From an uncultured Eubacterium sp. (GTDB taxonomy: Bacteria; Bacillota; Clostridia; Lachnospirales; Lachnospiraceae): a stretch of 64,000 nucleotides of DNA. Of this stretch, positions 30,802-39,990 are shown one piece after another; the stretch's first letter is position 1; every line of letters begins with the position of its first letter. The notes below the pieces were generated by a model. It was given only the letters and a program-made list of their open reading frames with translations, made no database searches and was not told the origin of the DNA. Location of the stretch: the NCBI GenBank assembly GCA_947089855.1, contig CAMUML010000004.1:1-64000 (forward strand). Direction: 5' to 3'. The translations under genes and the position numbers were made by a program.

Positions 30802-32178
30802 ATGAAAAGAAAATTAGCAAGCTTGGTCCTTGCGGCGGCAATGCTGACAGGAACTCTGGCCGGATGCGGGAGTACAGGCTCCGGTGACAGCGGCACACAG
30901 AAGAATACAAAAACCGACGACGGTACGCAGGGCGGCGATACGAAGTCTGGCAACGACACACAAGATGGCGATACGGGCACAGACGGTTCGGATCCGGCAG
31001 ATTCGGATGAATCGATTACGTTGACAGTCCTGGCAGGGCAGTCGACGACAGACGCCGGGATTGAGGATATGATCGACGAGGTGCTGGCTGAAAAGTATCC
31101 AAATATTACGCTGGAATGGGAATGCGTGGACTGGGGAAATGATTTTCAGCCGAAAATGCAGCAGTACCTGCAGAGCGGGCTTCCGGATATTATGATTGGA
31201 AAAGCACAGGATGTGGCTACCTATGCCCCGCAGGGCGTTTTAGCAGAGATTGACAGTACATATCTAGACCGTGGCCTGGATGCAGCGAGAGAAAATGTAA
31301 CGATCGACGGAAAGACATACGGCATGGTATACAATGCGCTTTATCAGGGCGTCTACTATAATAAGGATATGTTTGCGGAAAACAACTGGGAAATTCCAAA
31401 GACGCAGGAAGACCTGCAGAAAATCATTGATGACTGCAAGGCAAAAGATATTACCCCGTTTGCCAGCCATATGGTTGATACATGGTCAATCGGTAACGTA
31501 ACCATGCAGTTTATGATGAACGACGTGTTCAACAAAATCCCTGACTGGGGAGATCAGTTCCGGGATGGAAAGATAAGCTTTTCGGACAGTGAAGAGATGA
31601 AGACAGCTTACCAATACAACCAGCTGATTTTTGACAATACGTTTAAAGATACGTTTTCTACCGAACAGACAGACTGTGACGCGAAAATGGTTACTGGCGA
31701 AGCGGCGATGAAGGTCTCCGGTTCCTGGTCGATCCAGAACTTCCTCGATATTGACGAAAGCTTTAACTTCGGGATTTTCCCGTTTCCAAACCAGACGGGC
31801 GATTCCAAACTGATTTTCGAGCCGAATATCACGATTATGACAAGTGCCCAAACCGAACACCAGGATGCGGTAAACAATGTGCTGGATGTGCTTACGTCAG
31901 ACAAGGATCTTGCGGTTGAGATCTACAATTATACAAAAACGGCTTCCATGTTAAAAGATATTTCCCCGACATTTGAAAACCCGAGCCAGGAAGATATTGA
32001 CAAATATGCGGCAGACGGCAATATCGTGGATGTAACGCTTGGCAACAACCAGCTTGTATGGGGCGGCTTCCAGGAGGAAAACGCAAAAGACGTTGCGGCA
32101 TGGCTCCAAGGACAGGAAAGCTTTGAGGATGCTTTAAAGGCATCGGACGGCAGGAAAGATTCCAGCAGTGCGAATTAA
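30802..32178 (+). CDS. Carbohydrate ABC transporter substrate-binding lipoprotein
   Basis: 458 residues, family 1 extracellular solute-binding protein. The signal peptide with lipobox LAGC places the lipidated Cys at residue 22. A Gly/Asp/Thr-rich low-complexity tether (about 25-70) precedes the mature domain (about 74-450), which has the ITLEWECVDWGNDFQPKMQQ pattern typical of MsmE/multiple-sugar binders. AAAGGAGG precedes the ATG; an in-frame TTG at 30796 is less likely. It precedes two permeases, and the genetic context with a GH36 enzyme suggests alpha-galactosides as cargo. That cargo is inferred. Confidence 0.93.
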   Translation: MKRKLASLVLAAAMLTGTLAGCGSTGSGDSGTQKNTKTDDGTQGGDTKSGNDTQDGDTGTDGSDPADSDESITLTVLAGQSTTDAGIEDMIDEVLAEKYPNITLEWECVDWGNDFQPKMQQYLQSGLPDIMIGKAQDVATYAPQGVLAEIDSTYLDRGLDAARENVTIDGKTYGMVYNALYQGVYYNKDMFAENNWEIPKTQEDLQKIIDDCKAKDITPFASHMVDTWSIGNVTMQFMMNDVFNKIPDWGDQFRDGKISFSDSEEMKTAYQYNQLIFDNTFKDTFSTEQTDCDAKMVTGEAAMKVSGSWSIQNFLDIDESFNFGIFPFPNQTGDSKLIFEPNITIMTSAQTEHQDAVNNVLDVLTSDKDLAVEIYNYTKTASMLKDISPTFENPSQEDIDKYAADGNIVDVTLGNNQLVWGGFQEENAKDVAAWLQGQESFEDALKASDGRKDSSSAN

Positions 32179-32234
32179 TAAACTAAATTAGTTAATTATA
32201 CTGTAAATTTAATTGGTGTGCAATATAAGATACG

Positions 32235-32268
32235 GGCCGGTATACCGCTGGTATACCGGCCTTGTTTT
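32235..32268 (+). terminator. Internal terminator between binding-protein and permease genes
   Basis: A perfect 12-bp stem, GGCCGGTATACC/GGTATACCGGCC, with a 3-nt loop, followed by TTGTTTTA. It lies 56 bp after the binding-protein stop, so it probably raises the ratio of binding protein to membrane subunits by partial termination. Confidence 0.8.
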
Positions 32269-32302
32269 ATCAAAGGCATACAGGCCGGAAAAGAGGGAGA
32301 CT

Positions 32303-33190
32303 ATGAAAAAAAGCAATGCAAGCATGCAAAATAAGCTGTATTTTCAGTATTTGGCATTGGTACTGCCTGGATTTATCATATTTACAATCGGGCTGATTAT
32401 CCCATTGATCCTTGCGTTCCGTTATTCTCTGACGAGCTGGAACGGCATGACGGCAGATAAACCGTTTGTAGGATTTCAGAATTATATCGACCTGTTCCAA
32501 GACAGGGAATTTTTGGACAGCTGGTGGTTTACATTAAAATTCACAATTGGGAACACGGTGATACAAAATGTTGCGGCGCTGTTATTTGCGGTCGCGCTGG
32601 ACAGCGGCATTAAGGCACAGAAAATATACCGCACGGCATTTTTCGTCCCATGCCTAATCAGTGCGGTTATTGTAGGTTTTGTCTGGCTTAAAATGTTTTC
32701 CAACGTATTGCCTGCAGTGAATGATGCGTTGGGGACAAATTTTGATTTCCTTTTATTCGGTAATCCAAAGACCGTACTGGGCGGGCTGTTAATCGCAAAT
32801 AACTGGCAATGGATCGGCTACTGGATGCTTATTTACCTAGCAGGGCTGCAGAGTGTTCCAGCAGAGTTGTATGAGGCGGCAAGAGTGGATGGCGCAGGGG
32901 CAGTCAAGCGTTTTTTCCATGTAACAATCCCGATGCTTGCCCCAGCTATTACAATATGTGTAGTAGGAATTACGACCGGTTCCCTGAAAGTTTACGATCT
33001 GCTCGTTTCCTCTACCAAAGGAGGCCCGGGAAGATCCTCAACATCCGTTATTTATAAAACATATACAACCGCGATCAATGGTCGGCAGTACGGATATGGA
33101 TCGGCAATGACGGTAACGCTGATTGCAGCGCTGCTGCTGGTAGCTTTGATCCAGGTAAAAGGATTAAAGAGCAGGGAGGTGCAGGCATAA
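32303..33190 (+). CDS. Sugar ABC transporter permease, first subunit (MalF/UgpA type)
   Basis: 295 residues from the ATG at 32303 (GGGAG close upstream); earlier in-frame codons have no site. Six membrane segments. The cytoplasmic EAA loop for ATPase contact is ELYEAARVDGAGAVKRFFHVTIP near residue 195. The N-terminus is short and basic. One nucleotide overlap with the next permease gene couples translation. No ATPase gene is in the cluster, so a shared MsmK-like ATPase encoded elsewhere is likely. Confidence 0.94.
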   Translation: MKKSNASMQNKLYFQYLALVLPGFIIFTIGLIIPLILAFRYSLTSWNGMTADKPFVGFQNYIDLFQDREFLDSWWFTLKFTIGNTVIQNVAALLFAVALDSGIKAQKIYRTAFFVPCLISAVIVGFVWLKMFSNVLPAVNDALGTNFDFLLFGNPKTVLGGLLIANNWQWIGYWMLIYLAGLQSVPAELYEAARVDGAGAVKRFFHVTIPMLAPAITICVVGITTGSLKVYDLLVSSTKGGPGRSSTSVIYKTYTTAINGRQYGYGSAMTVTLIAALLLVALIQVKGLKSREVQA

Positions 33191-34092
33191 TGGCAGACGC
33201 AAACAAAAAAGCAGCCAGCAGGGTAAAGTTTTTTAAGAAAAAGGACGAGGATCTGCCGTCCAGTACACCGTATACAAAAGAAAAGTTAATTACCCAGATC
33301 ATTATGACTGTATTTGCGGTCTTATTTATCGCACCAATTGTTATCATCTTAAATTACTCCTTTAAAAACAAAAAAGAGCTGTATCTGGGCAGCCCGCTGT
33401 CTTTGCCCCAGTCTTTGAACCTGGATAATTATGTGAAGGCATTTGACAAGCTGAATATGAGATATACATTCCTAAATACGTTTTTTTATACAGCATGCAG
33501 TGTCGTGATCCTGGCACTTTTATGCGGGACGACCGCATGGGCAATAGCCAGGTGTAAAAAGAAGTTTTTCAAGTTTGCTTATATTTATTTTATCGTCGGC
33601 ATCTTGATCCCATATCAAGCGCTGTTTTTGCCGATTTATACGATCGGATTTAAGATGCACTTGACAAATACGAGATATGGAATTATTTTTATGTATGTGG
33701 CTACAGGGATTTCATTCGGCGTATTTTTGATGAACAGTTTTATGAGTACGGTTCCGATTGAACTAGAAGAATCAGCACGTATCGACGGCTGTTCGGTGTT
33801 TAAGACCTATTTCCTGGTGGTACTGCCTTTGTTAAAGCCGGCGATGGCTACGCTGGTTGTCATGCAGTCATTCCAGATCTGGAATGATTATCTGCTGGCG
33901 AGCCTTTATGTTAGCAAAAAGCAGCTGAAAACACTGACAGTTGCCATCCAGTCGCTATTTTCCGCACAGAGCAGCGATTATACGACAGCGATGGCGGCCA
34001 TTGTCATTTCCGTACTCCCAATTGCGGTTTTATTTATGTTCCTGCAGAAATATTTTATCAAAGGTATGACGGTCGGCGCGGTGAAAGGTTAA
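33190..34092 (+). CDS. Sugar ABC transporter permease, second subunit (MalG/UgpE type)
   Basis: 300 residues, about six membrane segments. The EAA loop reads LEESARIDGCSVFKTYFLVVLPLLKP near residue 200. The basic N-terminus (KKAASRVKFFKKKDED) is cytoplasmic. It overlaps the first permease gene by one base (TAATG). Its last three codons and stop lie in a 57-bp tandem repeat that also covers the start of the next gene. Confidence 0.94.
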   Translation: MADANKKAASRVKFFKKKDEDLPSSTPYTKEKLITQIIMTVFAVLFIAPIVIILNYSFKNKKELYLGSPLSLPQSLNLDNYVKAFDKLNMRYTFLNTFFYTACSVVILALLCGTTAWAIARCKKKFFKFAYIYFIVGILIPYQALFLPIYTIGFKMHLTNTRYGIIFMYVATGISFGVFLMNSFMSTVPIELEESARIDGCSVFKTYFLVVLPLLKPAMATLVVMQSFQIWNDYLLASLYVSKKQLKTLTVAIQSLFSAQSSDYTTAMAAIVISVLPIAVLFMFLQKYFIKGMTVGAVKG

Positions 34093-34194
34093 AAATATGG
34101 AAATGCAGTGAGGCAGTTATTAAAAGAGTATCTAGTGGTGAAAGGTTAAAAAGGTGGAAATGCAATGAGGCAGTTATTAAAAGAATATATTTTG
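34081..34194 (+). repeat. 57-bp tandem duplication at the permease/alpha-galactosidase junction
   Basis: Unit 1 at 34081-34137 and unit 2 at 34138-34194 match in about 49 of 57 positions. Each unit carries the end of the permease reading frame (VKG-stop) and the start of the GH36 frame (RQLLKEY). Unit 1 therefore makes a 13-codon GTG minicistron, MRQLLKEYLVVKG, ahead of the true gene. Confidence 0.8.
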
Positions 34195-36276
34195 GGAGAT
34201 ATGGCTGCAAGGTATGAAACAGATGAGGAAAAGCACGTAGGGCTTACCTTGTATCCTGCCGGAAAACCGCTGCCGGACATCGAAAAACAGGAAACGCTGG
34301 ACAGCCTTGTGCAGTTGAAAATTACCGGCGATGCGGCGGAAGGATGCTATGCACCCGGAAATACCATGCGCAACAGTGAATCCGTAAAAAAGATGAAATA
34401 TCAGGACCAGACAGTAACCAGCAGGGAAGAAGGCACAGAAATTATTACCGTGCTGGCTGACGGGCGCGGCTGCGAGGCCCGCCACCATTTATACTGGAAA
34501 CAGGGCGCTCCGTATGTGCGCATCTTTTGTGAATTTCAAAACAACGGGTATAAGCCGGTGCAGCTGGAGATGTTTTCCAGCTTTTCCATTGAAAGGCTCT
34601 CCCCGTACCTGGAGGACGACGGCCATGAATGCCTCATGGTCCACCGCATGCGTAGCCGCTGGAGCCAGGAAGGATGCCTGGAATCCCTCCCAATTGAAAA
34701 GCTGCAGCTGGATACCTGCTGGAACAGGGATTCTGTCAGATGCGAGAGATTCGGGCAGGTGGGTTCCCTTCCGGTGAACAATTTTTTCCCATATGTGATG
34801 GTGCAGGATACGGTAAATAATATATTCTGGGGCGCACAGTTGAGCCACGGCGCTTCCTGGCAGATGGAGCTGTTCCGCAAGGATGAGAACTTTGCTATCA
34901 GCGGAGGGCTGGCGGACTGGGAATTCGGCCATTGGAGGAAGCAGATAAAACCAGGGGCATCGTTCCGGTCACCGGAAGCAGTGCTGACCGTATGCCAGAC
35001 AGATTCTGTAGATATTGCCTCGGACTGCCTGGTGCAAGCCCAGAAGGAGGCGCTGGGCAGCCTGCCTGCACCAGAGCAGGAGCTGCCGATTATCTTCAAT
35101 GAATACTGTACGACCTGGGGGAACCCTTCCCATGAGAATATCGTTAAAATACTAGATGCCATAAAAGGGAAAGGATTTACGTATTTTGTCATCGACTGCG
35201 GCTGGTATAAGCAGGACGGGGTTCCATGGGATATCAGCATGGGCGATTACCAGGCCTCAAAATCCCTGTTCCCGGACGGTCTGGAAAAAACGGTGGCAGC
35301 GGTGAAAGAAGCCGGATTAAAGCCGGGTATCTGGTTTGAGTTTGAAAATGTCGGGCCGGCTTCAGAAGCATTCGGCAATACGGAACATCTGCTCAAGCTT
35401 GACGGTTATCCGCTGACGACGAGCAGAAGAAGGTTCTGGGATATGAACGACCCTTGGGTGATCCAATACCTGGATGAACGGCTGATTGGAATGTTAAAGC
35501 ATTATGGATTTGAATATTTAAAGGTGGATTATAATGATACCATCGGCATTGGCTGCGATGGGTGCGAATCCCCCGGAGAGGGCCTGCGTAGGCAAATCCA
35601 GGCCACACAGGATTACTTCCGCAAAATAGCAGAGCAGATCCCTGGTATTGTCATTGAAAACTGCGCGTCCGGCGGGCACAGGCTGGAGCCAAGCTTTCTG
35701 TCGCTTTCCAGTATGGCATCCTTTTCGGACGCCCACGAATGCGAAGAAATACCAATCATTGCTGCAAACCTCCACCGGGCCGTTCTTCCGCAGGCAAGCC
35801 AGATCTGGGCAGTGATCCGCAAGACGGATTCTGCGAAACGGATTGCGTATTCTATCATCAGCACATTTCTCGGACGGATGTGTTTGTCCGGAGATGTTAC
35901 GGATCTAACCAAAGAACAGTGGGCAGTGATCGATGCAGGTATCGCGTTTTACCGAAGCGTTTATCCTGTCATTAAAGACGGCACAAGTTTCCGGTACGGG
36001 CCGCAGATTTCCTGCATCCGCCATCCGCGGGGATGGCAGGGCGTGTTCCGCATGGGAAAGCAAGGAAAGGGGGTTGCCGTGATCCATACGTTTGACGGAA
36101 AACTGCCGGAATGGATAGAAATGGCGTTGCCGTGTGGCTGGAAGTACCGCATCGAAGAGATATACAGTGACACGCAGGAAAATATCTGCATAGATAACAA
36201 TTTTTTGAAATACCGGCCGAAGGAAAACAGGAAAGCATTGGCTGTCCGTTTTTCGTTAGAACAGATTTATTCATAA
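34165..36276 (+). CDS. Alpha-galactosidase, glycoside hydrolase family 36
   Basis: 703 residues. It hydrolyses terminal alpha-1,6-galactosyl residues such as those of melibiose or raffinose, probably in the cytosol since no signal peptide is present. The N-terminal beta-supersandwich precedes a (beta/alpha)8 barrel. The nucleophile Asp is in YLKVDYND near residue 455, ENCASGGHR forms a substrate pocket, and the acid/base Asp is in ASFSDAHE near 522. The start has GGTGG 8 nt upstream. It is cotranscribed with the sugar importer and presumably acts on imported alpha-galactosides under YesM/YesN control. Confidence 0.93.
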   Translation: MRQLLKEYILGDMAARYETDEEKHVGLTLYPAGKPLPDIEKQETLDSLVQLKITGDAAEGCYAPGNTMRNSESVKKMKYQDQTVTSREEGTEIITVLADGRGCEARHHLYWKQGAPYVRIFCEFQNNGYKPVQLEMFSSFSIERLSPYLEDDGHECLMVHRMRSRWSQEGCLESLPIEKLQLDTCWNRDSVRCERFGQVGSLPVNNFFPYVMVQDTVNNIFWGAQLSHGASWQMELFRKDENFAISGGLADWEFGHWRKQIKPGASFRSPEAVLTVCQTDSVDIASDCLVQAQKEALGSLPAPEQELPIIFNEYCTTWGNPSHENIVKILDAIKGKGFTYFVIDCGWYKQDGVPWDISMGDYQASKSLFPDGLEKTVAAVKEAGLKPGIWFEFENVGPASEAFGNTEHLLKLDGYPLTTSRRRFWDMNDPWVIQYLDERLIGMLKHYGFEYLKVDYNDTIGIGCDGCESPGEGLRRQIQATQDYFRKIAEQIPGIVIENCASGGHRLEPSFLSLSSMASFSDAHECEEIPIIAANLHRAVLPQASQIWAVIRKTDSAKRIAYSIISTFLGRMCLSGDVTDLTKEQWAVIDAGIAFYRSVYPVIKDGTSFRYGPQISCIRHPRGWQGVFRMGKQGKGVAVIHTFDGKLPEWIEMALPCGWKYRIEEIYSDTQENICIDNNFLKYRPKENRKALAVRFSLEQIYS

Positions 36277-36285
36277 ACCATCCGC

Positions 36286-36325
36286 AGGCCCCGCCCCGCC
36301 CTTTCTTTCTGGAAGGCCGGGGCCT
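36286..36325 (+). terminator. Hairpin after the alpha-galactosidase gene
   Basis: AGGCCCCG (36286-36293) pairs with CGGGGCCT (36318-36325). No T-run follows, so termination is uncertain. The rest of the gap to 36438 holds no gene. Confidence 0.4.
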
Positions 36326-36438
36326 CCTGGGCTGCCTGTTCCATGCCGTTAACAGCGTTGTTCTTGTGCGCTCTGGCTTACGCCAGCATCTACAGATACC
36401 GTTTCGGCTCCGCCGCCTGTTTTATTTCCTACAACACT

Positions 36439-37659
36439 TTACTCCATCTCTTTCGATTCCTTTAGCAAATACAGCACCTGGCTGCTGCATACTTTCTTAA
36501 TGGCCCTAAAAATAAGCAAGAGCATTACGGACAGCAGCAGGGCTAAAAAACCTTCTGACAGCAATATATGGAATACCCGTCCTTTTGCAAAAGCGCAAAA
36601 CGCCAGCACAAAGACATATACTGCAAGGATGGATGACAGGATCAGGTAAGGCGCGGCAACGATTTTGGAGTATACGGTAAAAACCTCTTTCTGTGTATAC
36701 CCCCAATGGCGCAGTATCCCGATGTCTTTTTGCATACTCCGGATATAGTTATTAAAAGAATTGACTACGTGGAATGCTGTAAACAGGAAGGCCACAGACA
36801 GCAGGCACATTAATAATATATGGTTGGTGCTGATAAAATGGTGCAGCCCATCAAACGGTTCCATTGCATAACGGACCAGGTAACCGCCTTCCTGCATCCG
36901 CTTTGCCGCTGTATGGAGATCGTCAAGGTCTGGCACATAAATGTACATATGGTCGATGGCCTGTATGCCAAAATTTTCGCCTGCATCATAGCCTTCCATA
37001 AAATCTTTCCATTCTTTGCCATACATCGCCTGGACCACTGATTGAAACGTTTGTTCGTTGACATATAAGACATCGTCATAGTCTGTGGCATCCCAAAAAA
37101 GCACGGACTTATTTTCCAATGGCTTTAAAGCCAGACGGAATCCCCTCGTTTTTCCGCCAACACACCCTGCTTCCTCAATTTTTACCTCCGGGACGAGAAG
37201 TTCAATATCACCCTTGCCCTTCTTTGGGGAACAATAGGCTGCGCCTTCCCCCACATCTTCGAGCAGAAAACGTTTGCCTACTGCTGGTACGCCATAGCCT
37301 TTTAGGAAATAAACCTGCCCGTTTTGATCAGAAAAGCCAAAATTAATCATATAAGAAAAAACTATGGCAGACTCATCCAGGCCATCCAGGCCATTTAGGA
37401 TTTCTAAGGCCACTTCCTTGTCTTGAAACCTCAAACATTCCAGGTCATGGTAACCCCCGCTTCTTTGCCTGCCCTGCACCTCTATCATATGGGAATTGGA
37501 ATTATCCGTAACCGTCTGCCCTGCCTGCTGAAACTGGTACTGGATATAGACAACATAAGACGCCAGTACAAATACCGCGAAAAAGAACAGGGCCATAGAA
37601 AGTTTGAAGTAGGACCCTGTCTTTTTACGCATCAGCTTTGCAATAGTATTATGATCCAT
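36439..37659 (-). CDS. FtsX-like ABC transporter permease
   Basis: 406 residues with the MacB/FtsX plan: one membrane segment near the N-terminus (about 20-42), a large extracellular domain (about 45-280) and three C-terminal membrane segments (about 283-305, 335-358, 370-392). The conserved cytoplasmic turn before segment 3 reads IRSMQKDIGILRHWGYTQKEVF, typical of FtsX-type permeases. Its start overlaps the ATPase gene by 11 nt. Proteins of this kind drive lipoprotein release, peptide export or cell-wall signalling rather than import. It is the last gene of the secreted-protein cassette. Confidence 0.85.
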   Translation of the reverse strand: MDHNTIAKLMRKKTGSYFKLSMALFFFAVFVLASYVVYIQYQFQQAGQTVTDNSNSHMIEVQGRQRSGGYHDLECLRFQDKEVALEILNGLDGLDESAIVFSYMINFGFSDQNGQVYFLKGYGVPAVGKRFLLEDVGEGAAYCSPKKGKGDIELLVPEVKIEEAGCVGGKTRGFRLALKPLENKSVLFWDATDYDDVLYVNEQTFQSVVQAMYGKEWKDFMEGYDAGENFGIQAIDHMYIYVPDLDDLHTAAKRMQEGGYLVRYAMEPFDGLHHFISTNHILLMCLLSVAFLFTAFHVVNSFNNYIRSMQKDIGILRHWGYTQKEVFTVYSKIVAAPYLILSSILAVYVFVLAFCAFAKGRVFHILLSEGFLALLLSVMLLLIFRAIKKVCSSQVLYLLKESKEME

Positions 37660-38257
37660 AGGTCAGCCCGCCTTCCATAAAATTTATCTTTGTATAGCCA
37701 TCGAATATTTGAGTATCTTCGTGGCTTACTGCAATTACCGTTTTGTCCCCAAAATTTTGCCCGATCAGGCCAGCCATATCCAGTTTGCTTTCATGGTCCA
37801 ATCCTGCCGTCGGCTCATCCAGCAGCAGAATATCTGGGGAAAATAAAAAAAGCTGCGCCAATTCCACTTTCCTCTTTTCCCCGCCAGAAAGTTCAAATAC
37901 TTTTCGCGGTGCAAAACCGGACAGCTGGAACCTTTGCAGCGCCTGCCCTATAAGCTGATCCAGATCACTGCCTGGATGCTTGCATTTTCCAAAATACCGC
38001 AGTTTCATATTCTCGTCCACTGTCAGGTTCGAAAATAACAGCGTTTCCTGGAATAAATATTGGAAATTTTGCGTAGACAAAAGCAATTTTCCGGTATCTG
38101 GTTTTTGGTATCCGGCTATCATATTCAACAGGGTTGTTTTTCCAACACCGTTCCTGCCGCTTATCGCATACTTGCACCCTGCTTCAAAATGAAAGGAACA
38201 TTGCTTCAAAATACACGTCCTATTTAAGTGTTTCGATACATCAACCAGTTTTACCAT
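37649..38257 (-). CDS. ABC transporter ATP-binding protein of the FtsX-like permease
   Basis: 202 residues, a compact MacB-type ATPase. Walker A is SGRNGVGKT, the Q-loop region is FQETLLFSNLT, the signature is LSGGEKRK, Walker B is ILLLDEPTAGLD and the switch His is AVSHE. It overlaps the lipoprotein gene by 7 nt at the start and the permease gene by 11 nt at the end, so the three are tightly coupled. Confidence 0.93.
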   Translation of the reverse strand: MVKLVDVSKHLNRTCILKQCSFHFEAGCKYAISGRNGVGKTTLLNMIAGYQKPDTGKLLLSTQNFQYLFQETLLFSNLTVDENMKLRYFGKCKHPGSDLDQLIGQALQRFQLSGFAPRKVFELSGGEKRKVELAQLFLFSPDILLLDEPTAGLDHESKLDMAGLIGQNFGDKTVIAVSHEDTQIFDGYTKINFMEGGLTYGS

Positions 38258-39159
38258 GCAACTTCCTCCCTCCCATTTATCGTATAAACAGCCAGGACAT
38301 CACCTTCCAGCCTGAAGTCAACGGCATTTGGCACGCGTGCCGCTACTTTCCCTTTTTTCAGGTCTACCGCCTGAAATTCCAGATAACTGTCTGCATCCGG
38401 GCCAATCTGCAGCAAGTATCCTTTAAATATATAATTTAATGTCTTTTTCCTGAATTTAGACTGGCCACAGTAAATGTATTCCCTATCATTGTGCAATAAT
38501 TCTCCTTTATAAAAATAAAGGTCCGGCGTTTCCAGGCCATCCGCTACCACTTCCAAATGCCCCTGCGGCTTTCGAACCTCCATACGCATCAAGCTATAGC
38601 TGCCATCCGCCTCATGGTAAACCGTATAATAGATACAGCCGTCCGCATATACCCCCTTACAGGCAATCTGGCCCCTAGTGGACTCCAATTCCTCCAAACA
38701 ATTTTCTTTTTTGTTATACTGGCAGATTACCCTTTTTTCACGGATTTCATCCCCTTTTTTGTCATACAGGTATTTGACCAAAAAAAATTCATTTTCATTT
38801 TTATAAGCCAATGGGAAAATTGCTTCATCATCTTCCATTTCATAAAGCGTCCTGGCCTGTCCGTCAACAGATTCTATAATTTTAAAATGGTTTTCATAAC
38901 TATGCCCTGAAGTAAATACAGGGCAAAATGGATTATCGGTAAATTCATACTGTACAAAATTATCTGTATCATTTACCGACACGACAGAACAAGAATTGGT
39001 ATCAAAGGTTAACATCTGCTGTGTGAACCGGTTAAACAGCAGGATTTCTTTATCGTTTGCTGCTTTTGGCAGCCATTCATAATCTGTTGAGCCTGCCTGG
39101 CCACAGGCTGCGAACAACAGCACAGCTACACATAATAAAAGCAATATGTTTCCCTTCAT
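38251..39159 (-). CDS. Lipoprotein of unknown function in the secreted-protein/ABC cassette
   Basis: 302 residues from the ATG at 39159 (GGGGGG 5 nt upstream; the open frame starts earlier). The signal peptide has lipobox LLFAAC, with the lipidated Cys near residue 18. The mature part looks like a beta-propeller: repeated YxxxxE and DG-YYT turns such as YTVYHEADGSYSLMRM and LYFYKGELL, with hydrophobic beta strands. This suggests a WD40/YncE-like sensor of DUF5050 style, but no family is firmly assigned. It lies 49 bp after the secreted-protein gene and overlaps the ATPase gene. Confidence 0.75.
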   Translation of the reverse strand: MKGNILLLLCVAVLLFAACGQAGSTDYEWLPKAANDKEILLFNRFTQQMLTFDTNSCSVVSVNDTDNFVQYEFTDNPFCPVFTSGHSYENHFKIIESVDGQARTLYEMEDDEAIFPLAYKNENEFFLVKYLYDKKGDEIREKRVICQYNKKENCLEELESTRGQIACKGVYADGCIYYTVYHEADGSYSLMRMEVRKPQGHLEVVADGLETPDLYFYKGELLHNDREYIYCGQSKFRKKTLNYIFKGYLLQIGPDADSYLEFQAVDLKKGKVAARVPNAVDFRLEGDVLAVYTINGREEVAW

Positions 39160-39208
39160 AAAATCCCCCCTCTTAACCATAGGGATGGCACAATTGCCAC
39201 CCCTATTT

Positions 39209-39817
39209 TTATGCACCTGCAGTAATAGTATATGGTTTCGCATCTCCCTTTAAATAAACTCTAGCAGTATTTATAATGGAAATCGTATCTGCCCTATAAT
39301 CTTTTTTCGGCGAGATAACCATATTAGACCGGACACTAGATTCTTTTGAGCCATTATCATTTTCCCAATATTTTTCAGGTGTCGTAACTGTCTGCCAAGA
39401 GGAACCCGCACCAGCTACTACTCCCGACTGGTTTACTCCCAGATTAAATGTTGCAGAGCTTCTTAATGATGCCTGTCCTTTCCATGTTGTCCTAATGGAT
39501 TCCACCGACTTAGAACCCGCATAAACAGCAGAAACCTGATAGTCCCATTGTAACGTATTCCCTGATTCAGTACCGTTTCCAGTAGTTCTCCATGCGTTAG
39601 ATGTCAGAGTTCCTTTATCACCAGGTATCTTGTAAGACTTACTTTGACTGGAACGAAGCATTGGACTCTGTCCATCTTCCTGATCAACCTGCTGTTCGTC
39701 ATAATCTAAGCTTGCTTCTGTATTTGAGCTTGCGTTATTCTGTGCAGCATTTACTGAAAATGTACATGGCATTAACATACAAACCGACAAAATCAGCCCA
39801 ACTATCTTTTTCTTCAT
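39209..39817 (-). CDS. Secreted beta-rich protein of unknown family, head of ABC cassette
   Basis: 202 residues. A strong signal peptide ends near VNA (residue 24). An acidic, Asn/Ser-rich segment (about 25-57) follows, ending in LRSSQSKSYKIPGDKG, which resembles a propeptide with a possible cleavage site. The mature C-terminal 140 residues alternate strands and Gly/Ser/Thr turns (SGNTLQWDYQVSAVYAGSKS, then FNLGVNQSGVVAGAGSSW). No transmembrane segment or known domain was seen. AGGAGGG precedes the ATG. It stands first before a lipoprotein, an ATPase and an FtsX-like permease, a gene order also found in bacteriocin-export cassettes of the lactococcin-972 kind, but its sequence does not match that family. 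Confidence 0.7.
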   Translation of the reverse strand: MKKKIVGLILSVCMLMPCTFSVNAAQNNASSNTEASLDYDEQQVDQEDGQSPMLRSSQSKSYKIPGDKGTLTSNAWRTTGNGTESGNTLQWDYQVSAVYAGSKSVESIRTTWKGQASLRSSATFNLGVNQSGVVAGAGSSWQTVTTPEKYWENDNGSKESSVRSNMVISPKKDYRADTISIINTARVYLKGDAKPYTITAGA

Positions 39818-39908
39818 AAGTATTCCCTCCTGATTATTTATTGATAACTTTACTTTATGTTGCTATTTACTTCTTAGTATGCTGTAATGATAGTGAGTCG
39901 TTTTAGCT

Positions 39909-39946
39909 GTTCTTTCCGCATTCATTTTTTCTAAAGCGGAAAGAAC
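39909..39946. repeat. 11-bp hairpin upstream of the secreted-protein gene
   Basis: GTTCTTTCCGC pairs with GCGGAAAGAAC around a 16-nt loop. There is no T-run on either side, so it is an attenuation or RNA-stability hairpin rather than a strong terminator. It overlaps the stop of the micro-ORF at 39931-39990. Confidence 0.6.
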
Positions 39947-39990
39947 GCTTTTGCAATAGCTTCTCTGCATGTATGATCCATTACACCCAT
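39931..39990 (-). CDS. Putative 19-residue micro-ORF (MGVMDHTC...)
   Basis: AGGTGAGAGA precedes an ATG that opens MGVMDHTCREAIAKAFFPL. The ribosome binding site and first four codons are duplicated 99 bp upstream at 40057-40089. It may be a leader or signal peptide, or chance. Short length prevents a firm call. Confidence 0.3.
   Translation of the reverse strand: MGVMDHTCREAIAKAFFPL

Noticed and set aside
39209-39817. Assignment of the secreted protein to the lactococcin-972 family
   Set aside because: Gene order is similar, but the protein is about twice as long and the sequence pattern does not match what is known of that family.
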